Source: Anaerospora hongkongensis (lineage in GTDB: Bacteria; Bacillota; Negativicutes; Sporomusales; DSM-15969). Taken from it: a stretch of DNA of 64,000 nt. Positions within the stretch are counted from its first letter, which is position 1; the number at the start of each line of letters is the position of its first letter. The notes beneath the pieces were generated by a model. The model saw nothing but the letters and a program-made list of their open reading frames with translations, made no database searches and was not told the DNA's origin. A program made the translations under genes and the position numbers. Shown one piece after another: positions 53,923 to 62,404 of this stretch. Location of the stretch: positions 1 to 64,000 of the forward strand of contig NZ_SLUI01000015.1 of assembly GCF_004339805.1 (NCBI RefSeq). The letters run 5' to 3'.

Positions 53923-54786
53923 ATTTTTCTTATCCCGGTTACTTTTCCTTGGTTGGCCATAAGGATCATCAATATTCTTGAGCCGGACACGGCTGGGACG
54001 AGGCATGTGAGTTTCGGTTTTTAATTCATTTAAAACAGCTTCATTTTCTTCCGAGGCTTTAGCAGCAATAGCCGCAGCAATTGCTGCAGTGGAAGGCTGC
54101 ACCGTTTCACCGTTTTGTGCTGTCACTTCGTTAGGCAGCGGATTCGATAAAAAGCCAGGCTGTGTAAGATTGCTGATAATTTTGGTTTCTACTACCTCGG
54201 CGATATCGTTGTCTACAGGCAGGGCGGTTTGATCTTCGTCGTCTGAGGATGGCGGTGTGGAGGCCGGAGGGGTAGGCGTGACAGGCGGTTTTGGACAGAC
54301 AACCGGCCTGTCAGGCAGGCAGTAGTGGTCACCGCATAAATTGTCCTGCAAGCGCCTCAGCGCAGCCAGACCAACAACTTCTTCCGCCGTACGGCAGGGA
54401 ATATCCTGACCATCCAGGCAGGTGACAAGATAACGTACTAAATCAACAGGACCGCAGGTTACCCGAAGCAGCTCGGAACTAAAGACGATTTTGCAGCACA
54501 GCAGCTCCAGCAAAACATCCAGCAGCATACCGGCATTATCATAACGGCGCACTGCCCGCTCAAATACATCCGGACAAACGTTGGGAGTGCGGTTAATTTC
54601 CTCTGCCGCGCCTACAAGTAACCGGTATGAGCTAACCAGACTGTTGAAGTTGGGAAGTACGGCATTAACATCGGAAAGTATTAAATCAATGATTGCCAGC
54701 GGTGCGAGGTCTGTAGTTGTAGTGGATGACGTAGTGGTAGTCGTATCGGATGTAACGGTCTGAGAGGTAGTAGTGCTGATAGGCAT
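53917..54786 (-). CDS. Unknown Thr-rich, Cys-containing protein
   Basis: A 289-residue protein that I do not recognise. Residues 1-25 are almost pure Thr/Ser. A helical middle (~28-160) carries about eleven cysteines, among them ELLCCKIV, VTCGPVDLVRYLVTCLDG and DNLCGDHYCLPDRPVVC. Then comes a Pro/Thr/Asp linker (~170-195), an Ala-rich helix (STAAIAAAIAAKAS) and a basic tail (PRKSNRDKKNK). No signal peptide or membrane segment. GAGGTG precedes ATG 54786. The makeup recalls spore-coat or exosporium proteins, which would fit a spore former, but nothing proves it. Confidence 0.6.
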   Translation of the reverse strand: MPISTTTSQTVTSDTTTTTSSTTTTDLAPLAIIDLILSDVNAVLPNFNSLVSSYRLLVGAAEEINRTPNVCPDVFERAVRRYDNAGMLLDVLLELLCCKIVFSSELLRVTCGPVDLVRYLVTCLDGQDIPCRTAEEVVGLAALRRLQDNLCGDHYCLPDRPVVCPKPPVTPTPPASTPPSSDDEDQTALPVDNDIAEVVETKIISNLTQPGFLSNPLPNEVTAQNGETVQPSTAAIAAAIAAKASEENEAVLNELKTETHMPRPSRVRLKNIDDPYGQPRKSNRDKKNK

Positions 54787-54958
54787 GTCAAACACCTCGC
54801 TTGTTTGCTACGCTATTATATGCACAGCTGCCGGTTTTGGCGATGATAAAAAGTAGGATTTAGAAAAGGATTTTTCCCTGTAAAAGTATAAATTAAAGGA
54901 TAGCAAGGCAATAACTAGTACAACAAAACCAGCGATGCTGTTTGTGAGGAGGTAGACC

Positions 54959-55990
54959 ATGGATATCAAATTGACTCAGTATGCGGCAAATGGCGGCTGC
55001 GCCTGCAAAATCGGCCCTAATGCATTATCCCGGGTGCTGCAGGAACTGGAGCCTCCCCGAGATCCCCGGTTACTTGTCGGTATAGACACATCGGATGATG
55101 CCGGTGTATACAAGCTGAATGAGACAACGGCACTTATACAGACACTGGATTTCTTTAGCCCTGTTGTGGACGATCCTTACTTGTTCGGGCAAATCGCGGC
55201 GGCAAACAGCCTGAGTGATGTATACGCTATGGGCGGCAAACCGCTGACTGCAATGAATATTGTTGCTTTTCCTCTTACTACCCTTGACGGAAGTATCCTG
55301 CTCGCTATTTTAAAAGGCGGACTTGCTAAAGTAACCGAGGCAGGCGCTATTATTGTCGGCGGGCACAGCATCTATGATAAAGAGCCGAAATATGGGCTAA
55401 GTGTTACCGGAACTGTGCATCCTGATGCTGTTTTGACAAATGCAGCAGCAGTTCCCGGGGATATTTTGATTTTAACGAAGGCTTTGGGGACAGGCATCCT
55501 GTCTACTGCAGCCAGGGCAGGAATGTTTGCAACCGGCGTGGAAGCAGCAAAGCAAAGTATGATTACCCTGAATAAAAAAGCCGCTGAATGCATGGAACGA
55601 TTTCAGGTTCATGCTTGCACCGATGTGACCGGCTTTGGCCTTTTGGGTCATTTGTATGAGATGGCTTCAGGTAGTGGTACACAGGTGGAAATTAACAGCT
55701 CAGCCCTGCCGCTGCTGCCGGAGGTACTGGAGGCAGCTGATATGGGACTTGTGCCGGCAGGTGCTTACAGCAACCGTGACTATCTAAAATCAGTCAGCTT
55801 TGCTGCTTCTGTACCGGAAAAAATGCGGGATGTTTGCTTTGATCCGCAGACATCGGGCGGTTTGCTGATGAGTATTCCGGAAAAGCAGGCTGCCCAATTA
55901 TTAGCGGCGCTGCATGTTGCCGGTGTCACAACAGCAGCGATAATTGGTAAAATGACAGCAGCAGGAAGGGGAGAGATTCATGTCTATTAA
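54959..55990 (+). CDS. selD: Selenide, water dikinase
   Basis: A 343-residue enzyme making selenophosphate from selenide and ATP for selenocysteine and selenouridine. The active-site loop is GGCACKIG: Cys14 stands where Cys or Sec acts and Lys17 follows. Nearby DTSDDAGVY and DFFSPVVDDPYLFGQIAAANSLSDVYAMGG are conserved Mg-ATP blocks. GAGGAGGT precedes the ATG. It overlaps yedF by 11 bases. This is a cysteine form and not a Sec-encoded one, as no in-frame TGA occurs. Confidence 0.96.
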   Translation: MDIKLTQYAANGGCACKIGPNALSRVLQELEPPRDPRLLVGIDTSDDAGVYKLNETTALIQTLDFFSPVVDDPYLFGQIAAANSLSDVYAMGGKPLTAMNIVAFPLTTLDGSILLAILKGGLAKVTEAGAIIVGGHSIYDKEPKYGLSVTGTVHPDAVLTNAAAVPGDILILTKALGTGILSTAARAGMFATGVEAAKQSMITLNKKAAECMERFQVHACTDVTGFGLLGHLYEMASGSGTQVEINSSALPLLPEVLEAADMGLVPAGAYSNRDYLKSVSFAASVPEKMRDVCFDPQTSGGLLMSIPEKQAAQLLAALHVAGVTTAAIIGKMTAAGRGEIHVY

Positions 55991-56576
55991 TGTGGATGCC
56001 CGGGGGATGCTTTGTCCCCAGCCGGTTATTGTAACTAAGAAAGCTTTGGACAACATAACGGAAGGCGTAATCACGACGATTGTCGATAACAGCGTCAGTA
56101 AGGAAAACGTCGTTAAATTTGCGAAAGCGAATTTATGTGAAGTCGCTGTTGCCGAAAAGAGCGGACATTTTTATATCACCATTACGAAAGGGGCACCGAA
56201 CGGCCTTGCGCTGCCAGTGCAAACCCTGGTGGAAGAATCGGGCGGGACGCATGTTTTTCTTATTACACAAAATACCTTTGGACATGGCAGCAGTGAATTA
56301 GGAACGGTTTTAATCAAATCCTTCTTCTTTACCATGGTGGAAAAAGAGCCGCTGCCAAAGACGGTGCTGTTTGCCAATAGCGGCGTCAAGCTAACCGTTG
56401 AGGGCTCTCCTGTGCTTGATCATTTGCAGGCTCTTGCTGCGCGGGGAGTCGAAATTCTTTCCTGCGGTACCTGCCTGGATTACTATCAGTTAAAAGAGCA
56501 GCTTGCAGTGGGCGGTATCACTAATATGTATACGATTATGGATGAGATTACCACCCATAAAGCGGTTACCTTGTAA
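55980..56576 (+). CDS. yedF: Selenium metabolism protein YedF (TusA-DsrE fusion)
   Basis: A 198-residue protein: an N-terminal TusA-like domain (VDARGMLCPQPVIVTKKAL, with the CPxP cysteine at residue 12) and a C-terminal DsrE-like domain (ILSCGTCLDYYQL near 160). The family co-occurs with selD and may carry selenium or sulfur. Its start lies inside selD, with GGAAGGGGAGAG upstream. Confidence 0.93.
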   Translation: MSINVDARGMLCPQPVIVTKKALDNITEGVITTIVDNSVSKENVVKFAKANLCEVAVAEKSGHFYITITKGAPNGLALPVQTLVEESGGTHVFLITQNTFGHGSSELGTVLIKSFFFTMVEKEPLPKTVLFANSGVKLTVEGSPVLDHLQALAARGVEILSCGTCLDYYQLKEQLAVGGITNMYTIMDEITTHKAVTL

Positions 56577-56577
56577 G

Positions 56578-56865
56578 ATGTTCGTTATTTATCCGTATTA
56601 TGACCGGCTGGTATCGTTTTCCTCTGTTCATCATGGGATGAGAGCAGAAAAACTCCTTGCTGAGGCCGGTATACCATCCGTAGCAGCACCGACCCCGCGG
56701 GAAGTGGATATCAGCTGCGGACAATGTCTGCTTTTTGCAGCTGAGAATGAGCGAGCGGTAATCACGCGGCTAACAGAGGGGCAGGTCTGCTGGTCAAAGC
56801 TTTTTATCCGCGACGGAGAGAAGAAAAGCTATCGGCTGATTCGCGTTTACAATAAGGAAGAGTAA
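56578..56865 (+). CDS. DUF3343 protein of the selenium cluster
   Basis: A 95-residue protein: FVIYPYYDRLVSFSSVHHGMRAEKLLAEAGIPSVAAPTPREVDISCGQCLLF is the DUF3343 core, with the SCGQC cysteines typical of this small family. It is thought to be a putative Se carrier, since it keeps company with yedF and selD. ATG 56578 is one base after the yedF stop. Confidence 0.85.
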   Translation: MFVIYPYYDRLVSFSSVHHGMRAEKLLAEAGIPSVAAPTPREVDISCGQCLLFAAENERAVITRLTEGQVCWSKLFIRDGEKKSYRLIRVYNKEE

Positions 56866-56883
56866 CAGTTATGGAGGGTAACA

Positions 56884-57705
56884 GTGGGATTAACAGAGTT
56901 TTTAACTCCTGAGTTCTGGTTTCATATCGCCGGTAAAGGTGTGCGTATTTTGGTTATTATTACCGCAGCGGTTATTGTACAGCGTATCTTGGGCGCTGTG
57001 GTAGAGCGGTTTTTCTTTGTTGGCGGCGGTATTACCGCTCTGCATTTTGAAGAAAAAAGGGCCAGGACGCTGACCGAGCTGTTAAAGACATTAATTCGCT
57101 ATGTACTTTATTTTATCGCGCTCGTACTGGTATTATCAGAATTTCAGGTTGATACTACGTCACTAATTGCCGGTGCCGGTGTGGTCGGTTTGGCATTAGG
57201 TGTCGGTGCACAAAGCTTAATTAAAGATTTCATTACCGGTTTTTTTATCATTTTGGAAGATCAATATGCCATGGGGGATTATATCGTCAGCGGTGATCAG
57301 GCGGGCACAGTCGAAGAAATTGGCTTTCGTGTTACTAAGCTTCGCGATGGCAAAGGCGTACTGCATATTATTCCCAACGGCAGCATCGTAAAAGTAAGCA
57401 ATCATACGCGCGGGCCTATGCAGGCTGTTGTCGACATTCCTGTCGCTCAGGAGGCGGATATTGATCAAGTGCTAAAGCTGCTGGAGCAAGCCTGCAGTGA
57501 AGTGAAAGAGATGCTGGAAGTGGTAGAAGGGCCTAAGGTCCTTGGAATTGTAGAACTGCGGGCTGCGGAAGTTGTTGTCCGGCTTACTGCTAAAACAATT
57601 CCCTTAGAGCAGTCTAAGGTTGAAACGGCGCTCAGATATAAAATTAAACGCTTGTTTGCAGAAGCGCATATTCCGATTCCGGCAACGGCATCAGTTCGAT
57701 TATAA
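56884..57705 (+). CDS. mscS: Small-conductance mechanosensitive channel MscS
   Basis: A 273-residue MscS-type channel releasing solutes on osmotic downshift. Three membrane helices precede the pore-lining GAGVVGLALGVGAQSLIKDFITGFFIILEDQY (about residues 93-127), rich in Gly/Ala as in TM3, then the beta domain with GTVEEIGFRVTKLRDGKGVLHIIPNG. GTG start behind GGAGGGT. It lies 18 bases after the DUF3343 gene. Confidence 0.93.
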   Translation: MGLTEFLTPEFWFHIAGKGVRILVIITAAVIVQRILGAVVERFFFVGGGITALHFEEKRARTLTELLKTLIRYVLYFIALVLVLSEFQVDTTSLIAGAGVVGLALGVGAQSLIKDFITGFFIILEDQYAMGDYIVSGDQAGTVEEIGFRVTKLRDGKGVLHIIPNGSIVKVSNHTRGPMQAVVDIPVAQEADIDQVLKLLEQACSEVKEMLEVVEGPKVLGIVELRAAEVVVRLTAKTIPLEQSKVETALRYKIKRLFAEAHIPIPATASVRL

Positions 57706-57719
57706 GGAGGTTACTGCAT

Positions 57720-57926
57720 ATGGTTATCCGCTATCAAGTCGGCGATATTGTAAAAATGAAGAAACCTCATCCCTGCGGCTCCGACCGCTGGGAGATCATG
57801 CGTACCGGAATTGACTTTGGACTCAAGTGTCTGGGATGTGGACGCCGGGTAATGGTTCCCAGGCCCAAATTTGAGAAGGGTGTCAAAATGATTCTGGAAA
57901 GTAAGGAAGCCAGCAGGAGTAATTGA
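57720..57926 (+). CDS. DUF951 protein
   Basis: A 68-residue protein with the DUF951 pattern: RYQVGDIVKMKKPHPCGSDRWEIMRTGIDFGLKCLGCGRRVMVPRPKFEKGVK. The cysteines (PCG, KCLGCGR) suggest a small zinc fold, and the family may bind nucleic acids. AAGGAGG precedes the ATG. It follows mscS by 14 bases, an order often seen in Firmicutes, upstream of ychF and rpsF. Confidence 0.88.
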   Translation: MVIRYQVGDIVKMKKPHPCGSDRWEIMRTGIDFGLKCLGCGRRVMVPRPKFEKGVKMILESKEASRSN

Positions 57927-57936
57927 CAACAGACAC

Positions 57937-57970
57937 AAGGGACACCCTCGTCTTTACCGGGGTGTCCCTT
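57937..57970 (+). terminator. Terminator after the DUF951 gene
   Basis: AAGGGACACCC, loop, GGGTGTCCCTT, then TCTTT. The following 57971-58139 has no gene; one short hairpin (GCAGAGG/CCTCTGT) is visible. Confidence 0.85.
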
Positions 57971-58139
57971 TCTTTGGCAATGCAGAGGAATTAAACCGCC
58001 TCTGTCGAAATATTCATATATCTATAGAGATGTTGGCCTGAGTGGAATTGTCAATAAGCTCAGGAATTCTTAGTACGATAAAATGTGAAAAAAATCACGA
58101 ATCCAAGAAGCAGTCAAGAATATTAACTTGAGGTGAAGT

Positions 58140-58928
58140 ATGAAGCTAATTATTAGCGCGATTACCTGGGAGTCCCTGCTGCAGACGGGAATGAAGCAGG
58201 GGGAGCTTATCCCGCTGGCTAAGCAACTGGGCTGCCAGGGGGTGGAGTTCCGTCAGTACTGGCAGGATCTTGAGGCCGAGGTTCCTCTTATTCGCTCGAT
58301 GCTTGAGGCAGAGCGAATGGTTTGTACTTACGCCTGTAATGAAGGACTGCTGGCTGCTACCCGGGAAGCGACCGAAGCGTCGCTGGAAGTGATTACCGGC
58401 CATATCGATGTTGCCTGCGGTCTGGGCGCAAAAGTACTGCGCATTAATATTGCCGCCGGTGTGTTTGATGAAGCGTTTATTACCACTTCCTGGTGGCAAG
58501 ATGCCGTAAGAAAAGTTATGGCTGCCGCTGCTGCCAAAAATATGCTGATTGCTGCTGAAAATGGTCCCGATCAGTATAAAAGCAAAATACAACTGGTGCG
58601 GCATGTCCTGAAGACGGTAAATTCGCCCTGGTTAAAGCTTACTTATGATACGGGGAACTGGCTTTATGCCGGGGAAGTACCGGAAGATGCTTTGAGCGCA
58701 CTGGAGGAGCAAATCGGGTATGTTCATTTAAAGGATATCATCGACAAGCCCGATGGCAGCCGTGGGCATAGCTATTTGGGCACCGGACTGGTGGATGTGC
58801 GCGGTTTGGCCAGCAAAATAACAGCCCGCGGCTATCAGGGCTTATTGGCGCTTGAGTTTCCCGGTGGCGAAGATCCGGTATTTCGCGTTAAACATAGCAT
58901 GCAATATTTGGCCCAAGAGCAGTCTTGA
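58140..58928 (+). CDS. Sugar phosphate isomerase/epimerase-like TIM barrel
   Basis: A 262-residue protein of the AP endonuclease 2/IolE/hydroxypyruvate isomerase-like superfamily. It shows GCQGVEFRQYWQDLE near residue 30, the metal-site glutamate in IAAENGPDQYKS near 140, TYDTGNWL near 178, YVHLKDI near 195 and LEFPGGEDP near 240. Substrate unknown. GAGGTGAAG precedes the ATG. The stop lies inside the -35 box of the pfl promoter. It could act on keto sugars or hydroxypyruvate. Confidence 0.82.
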   Translation: MKLIISAITWESLLQTGMKQGELIPLAKQLGCQGVEFRQYWQDLEAEVPLIRSMLEAERMVCTYACNEGLLAATREATEASLEVITGHIDVACGLGAKVLRINIAAGVFDEAFITTSWWQDAVRKVMAAAAAKNMLIAAENGPDQYKSKIQLVRHVLKTVNSPWLKLTYDTGNWLYAGEVPEDALSALEEQIGYVHLKDIIDKPDGSRGHSYLGTGLVDVRGLASKITARGYQGLLALEFPGGEDPVFRVKHSMQYLAQEQS

Positions 58929-58954
58929 CTTATTCGGGGAGATGCTTTTATAAT
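58925..58954 (+). promoter_or_regulatory. Sigma-A promoter of the ZTP riboswitch-pflBA operon
   Basis: TTGACT (58925-58930), 18-base spacer, TATAAT (58949-58954). The -35 overlaps the stop codon of the preceding gene. Confidence 0.82.
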
Positions 58955-58971
58955 AAGAAAAGAACAATTGA

Positions 58972-59080
58972 ATGCAACCGGTACAGGACTGGCGGATCAG
59001 TGGAATAACCACGTGGACTGTACACGGTATAAGCCGACCGCCTGGGCAAAGCTAATTACTTTACCCAGGCGGTTTTTTAT
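58972..59080 (+). ncRNA. ZTP (pfl-motif) riboswitch with terminator
   Basis: Aptamer: GGTACAGGACTGGCGGATCA, GTGGAATAACCAC hairpin, then GCCGACCGCCTGGGCA at 59033-59048, the nearly invariant 3' sequence of the pfl motif. CCGCCTGGG (59038-59046) pairs with CCCAGGCGG (59064-59072) before TTTTTT, a terminator that competes with the aptamer's pseudoknot. The class binds ZTP/ZMP, which rise when 10-formyl-THF is low, and turns on formate and folate genes. Confidence 0.95.
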
Positions 59081-59094
59081 TTGTAAAAAGACTT

Positions 59095-59131
59095 ATACAT
59101 AATAATGATAATCAAAATCATTATTATGTAT
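59095..59131. promoter_or_regulatory. 15-bp palindrome between the ZTP riboswitch and pflB
   Basis: ATACATAATAATGAT (59095-59109), AATCAAA, ATCATTATTATGTAT (59117-59131), a perfect inverted repeat. It resembles Fur-family boxes (GATAAT repeats). As it is downstream of the promoter it could act as an operator or an RNA stem. Confidence 0.5.
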
Positions 59132-59213
59132 TTTACTTATAGCTGCCGCCTGCGTAATATAAAAATAAGAGCTCCTTAATTGCAGTTACTTTTACATTCG
59201 GGAGGTAGAACAA

Positions 59214-61430
59214 ATGACTTTTCACACAGGTGAGTGGGCAGAATCAATAAACGTGCGGGATTTTATCCAACGCAATTACAACAGCTATACAGGTGATGCT
59301 TCTTTTTTAGTGCAAGCTACCCCGCGTACCAGTGACCTCTGGAAAAAGTGCTCCGAACTGCTGGCAGCAGAGCGGCAGGCAGGAGGCGTATTGGATATTG
59401 ATACATCGCGGGTATCAACGATTACGGCTCATCAGGCAGGCTATATTGATAGCGAGCTGGAGGTAATCGTCGGACTGCAGACCGATGCTCCGCTTAAGCG
59501 CAGCGTTATTGTTAACGGTGGAATCCGGATGGCAGAGCAGGCTTGCGAGGCATATGGCTTTAAGCTCGAGCCGTCCATCAGCAATATTTATCATCATCAC
59601 CGCACCACGCATAATGCCGCAGTATTTCATGCGTATACGGAAGAAATGAAACAGGCCCGGCGGGTGGGGATCATTACCGGATTGCCTGATGCATATGGCC
59701 GGGGCAGAATAATTGGCGATTATCGTCGTGTTGCTTTATATGGAATTGACCGGTTGATTGCAGCTAAGCTCGATGATTTGAAGCACCTGGGAGAAAGCGG
59801 TGTGACAGAAGAGATTATCCGCTTACGGGAGGAAGTAGCGCAGCAAATTACTGCGCTGCAGGATATGGCAGCCATGGCCCGGCAGTATGGCTATGATATA
59901 ACGGTACCGGCTAAAAATGCACGGGAAGCTGTTCAGTGGGTCTATTTCGGGTACCTGGCAGGCTTAAAAGAACAAAATGGAGCAGCCATGTCATTAGGCA
60001 GGGTTTCCACTTTTCTGGATATCTATATTGAACATGATTTAGCGGCTGGCGTCATTAATGAAGCTGAAGCGCAGGAACTGATCGATCAGCTGGTGATTAA
60101 GCTGCGTTTGGCACGCCATCTGCGTACACCGGACTATAACGAACTGTTTGCCGGAGATCCTTTATGGGTTACGGAAGCAATTGGCGGAATGGGGACAGAT
60201 GGACGGACGCTGGTGACACGAACCTCGTTTCGAATCTTAAACACGCTCTACAACCTGGGCCCGGCACCGGAACCGAACATGACGATTCTCTGGTCACCGC
60301 AGTTGCCGGAAGGCTTTAAGCAGTTCTGCGCCCGGGTTTCAATTGATACCAGTGCCATTCAATATGAAAATGATGAGGTAATGCGTCCACTGTATGGCGA
60401 TGATTATTCCATTGCCTGCTGCGTATCGGCTATGAAGACCGGCGAGCAGATGCAATTTTTTGGCGCCCGGGCCAATTTGGCGAAAGCGTTGTTGTATGCA
60501 ATTAACGGCGGCAGGGATGAAATAACCGGTGAGCAGGTAGCACCTGTAATGCCGCTGCCGGCAGGCGAATTCCTCCCTTATGATGAGGTGCGGCAAAATT
60601 ATAGCACAGTCATGAAATGGCTGGCCGGATTGTATGTAAACACACTAAATTTAATTCATTTTATGCATGATAAATATGCTTATGAACGGGCCCAAATGGC
60701 ACTGCACAATACCGAGGTGGGAAGGCTGATGGCCCTAGGAATTGCTGGATTATCCGTTGCTGCCGACTCGTTAAGTGCTATTCAAACGGGAAAAGTCAAA
60801 GTAGTACGGGACCAGCGCGGCATTGCCACCGGTTTTTCAGTGCAAAGTGATTTTCCTTGCTTTGGCAATGATGATGACCAGGTAGATACGCTAGCAGCAG
60901 CAATTTGTTCCGAGTTTTCCGCCAATATCAAACAGCATGAGACTTATCGCGATGCAGAGACCACGTTATCGGTTCTAACGATTACGTCGAATGTCATGTA
61001 CGGGAAAAAGACGGGGGCAACGCCGGATGGACGGTTAAAAGGAGAGGCATTTGCTCCTGGTGCCAATCCCATGCATGGCCGGGATAAAAAAGGCGCTCTG
61101 GCTGCGTTTAACTCCATTACCAAGCTGCCTTATAATGACTGCCGTGATGGTATCTCGTATACGTTTTCCATTGTACCCCGCACACTGGGTAAAAGCCAAG
61201 ATGGACAGGCTGCCAACCTGGTTGCCTTACTGGACGGACATTCCTTGCAGGGCGGTCACCAGGTCAATGTAAATGTCCTGGATCAATCTGTTTTAGAGGA
61301 TGCGATGGCTCATCCCGAAAAATACCCTCAATTGACGATACGCGTCTCGGGCTATGCCGTTAACTTTATCAAGCTATCGCCTGAACATCAGCGGGAAGTT
61401 ATCAGCCGCACGTTTTATCAAGCAATGTAA
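59214..61430 (+). CDS. pflB: Pyruvate formate-lyase (formate C-acetyltransferase)
   Basis: A 738-residue glycyl-radical enzyme splitting pyruvate with CoA into acetyl-CoA and formate. The active cysteine pair is Cys402-Cys403 in IACCVSAM, and the radical glycine is Gly713 in [12 protein letters not shown]. The N-terminus [20 protein letters not shown] and the [19 protein letters not shown] block are PFL-like rather than diol dehydratase. GGGAGGT precedes the ATG. It is activated by the PflA next door and controlled by the ZTP riboswitch, giving formate for one-carbon units. Confidence 0.97.
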   Translation: MTFHTGEWAESINVRDFIQRNYNSYTGDASFLVQATPRTSDLWKKCSELLAAERQAGGVLDIDTSRVSTITAHQAGYIDSELEVIVGLQTDAPLKRSVIVNGGIRMAEQACEAYGFKLEPSISNIYHHHRTTHNAAVFHAYTEEMKQARRVGIITGLPDAYGRGRIIGDYRRVALYGIDRLIAAKLDDLKHLGESGVTEEIIRLREEVAQQITALQDMAAMARQYGYDITVPAKNAREAVQWVYFGYLAGLKEQNGAAMSLGRVSTFLDIYIEHDLAAGVINEAEAQELIDQLVIKLRLARHLRTPDYNELFAGDPLWVTEAIGGMGTDGRTLVTRTSFRILNTLYNLGPAPEPNMTILWSPQLPEGFKQFCARVSIDTSAIQYENDEVMRPLYGDDYSIACCVSAMKTGEQMQFFGARANLAKALLYAINGGRDEITGEQVAPVMPLPAGEFLPYDEVRQNYSTVMKWLAGLYVNTLNLIHFMHDKYAYERAQMALHNTEVGRLMALGIAGLSVAADSLSAIQTGKVKVVRDQRGIATGFSVQSDFPCFGNDDDQVDTLAAAICSEFSANIKQHETYRDAETTLSVLTITSNVMYGKKTGATPDGRLKGEAFAPGANPMHGRDKKGALAAFNSITKLPYNDCRDGISYTFSIVPRTLGKSQDGQAANLVALLDGHSLQGGHQVNVNVLDQSVLEDAMAHPEKYPQLTIRVSGYAVNFIKLSPEHQREVISRTFYQAM

Positions 61431-61451
61431 AGAAAGGGGGCCTAACCCCGC

Positions 61452-62171
61452 ATGCAGGCATATTACCATTCAACTGAAACCTTTGGCACCGTAGACGGCC
61501 GGGGTATCCGTTATGTTCTCTTTTTAACCGGTTGTGCACTGGCCTGCAAGTTTTGCCACAACCGGGATACCTGGCCATGTACGGGAGAAACCATAACCGA
61601 TGATCAAGTACTAGCCCATTACAACCGGTACCGGAATTACTATAAAGCGGCGAACGGAGGTATTACCGTCAGCGGTGGTGAACCGCTGCTGCAGGCCGAT
61701 TTTGTTGCCAGGCTGTTTCACCGCTGCCGTCTGGAGGGTATTCATACCACGCTGGATACGGCAGGCTATGCCCCGCAGGAAAGCCTGGCAAAGGTTCTGG
61801 CCTTTACGGATGCGGTATTATTTGGTCTGAAAGCCATTGATGATACCGTTCATCAGCAGTTAACAGGTGCTTCTAACCGGACAATACTGGACAATTTGCG
61901 CTGGCTGGCCGGTAAGACGGTAGTTACCGTGCGCTATATTATTATACCAGGCGTGAACGACAGTAAAGAGGAGCTTTCTGAGCTGGCTTTATTCCTGCAG
62001 ACACTGACGGTTATCCCCCCGGTTGAGCTTTTGCCTTATCATACTGCAGGACAGTATAAATGGCAGCAAATGGGGCATGCCTATCCTTTAGAGGGAATTC
62101 GGGATGCTGGTGTCGAAGATATGAACCAGGCCCGGCTGGCTTTACAGCAGAAGGGGATTGTTGTTTTGTAG
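61452..62171 (+). CDS. pflA: Pyruvate formate-lyase activating enzyme
   Basis: A 239-residue radical SAM enzyme that makes the glycyl radical on PflB. The FeS-binding CxxxCxxC is Cys28, Cys32 and Cys35 (CALACKFC). The GGITVSGGEPLLQ motif near 70 binds SAM. It is 21 bases after pflB. AAGGGGGG is upstream of the ATG. Confidence 0.96.
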   Translation: MQAYYHSTETFGTVDGRGIRYVLFLTGCALACKFCHNRDTWPCTGETITDDQVLAHYNRYRNYYKAANGGITVSGGEPLLQADFVARLFHRCRLEGIHTTLDTAGYAPQESLAKVLAFTDAVLFGLKAIDDTVHQQLTGASNRTILDNLRWLAGKTVVTVRYIIIPGVNDSKEELSELALFLQTLTVIPPVELLPYHTAGQYKWQQMGHAYPLEGIRDAGVEDMNQARLALQQKGIVVL

Positions 62172-62181
62172 GAGGCATGGC

Positions 62182-62361
62182 ATGAAGCTGCAAATGATCG
62201 TTGGGATAATGACATTGTTGACAGGAATAGCGCTGATCCTTATTGGTACTGATTTTGGTAAAATAATAAATGTTACTGTCGGCGTAATTGCCGGAGCGGT
62301 CTTTGTTTTGCTGGGGATCAACAGGCTGAAGCAAGCCTGGCTCACCCGGGATGAAGAATAA
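62182..62361 (+). CDS. Small two-helix membrane protein of unknown function
   Basis: A 59-residue protein with two hydrophobic segments (MIVGIMTLLTGIALILIG and VTVGVIAGAVFVLLGI) and a charged end (QAWLTRDEE). No family recognised. ATG 62182 has TAGGAGGC ahead, only 10 bases after pflA, so it is the operon's last gene. A terminator follows at once. Confidence 0.7.
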   Translation: MKLQMIVGIMTLLTGIALILIGTDFGKIINVTVGVIAGAVFVLLGINRLKQAWLTRDEE

Positions 62362-62404
62362 AAAAGCATCTGCTGTAAGCCTAACGGCCAGCAGATGCTT
62401 TTTT
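62361..62404. terminator. Bidirectional terminator of the pfl operon and the histidine kinase
   Basis: AAAAAAGCATCTGCTG, loop, CAGCAGATGCTTTTTT. A and T runs at both ends serve both convergent genes. Confidence 0.92.

Noticed and set aside
54959..55010. Selenocysteine codon in selD
   Set aside because: The active-site codon is TGC, not TGA, so this SelD uses cysteine.
62011..62334. 107-codon minus-strand frame across the end of pflA
   Set aside because: Overlaps pflA and the small membrane protein gene, and is low in protein-like features.
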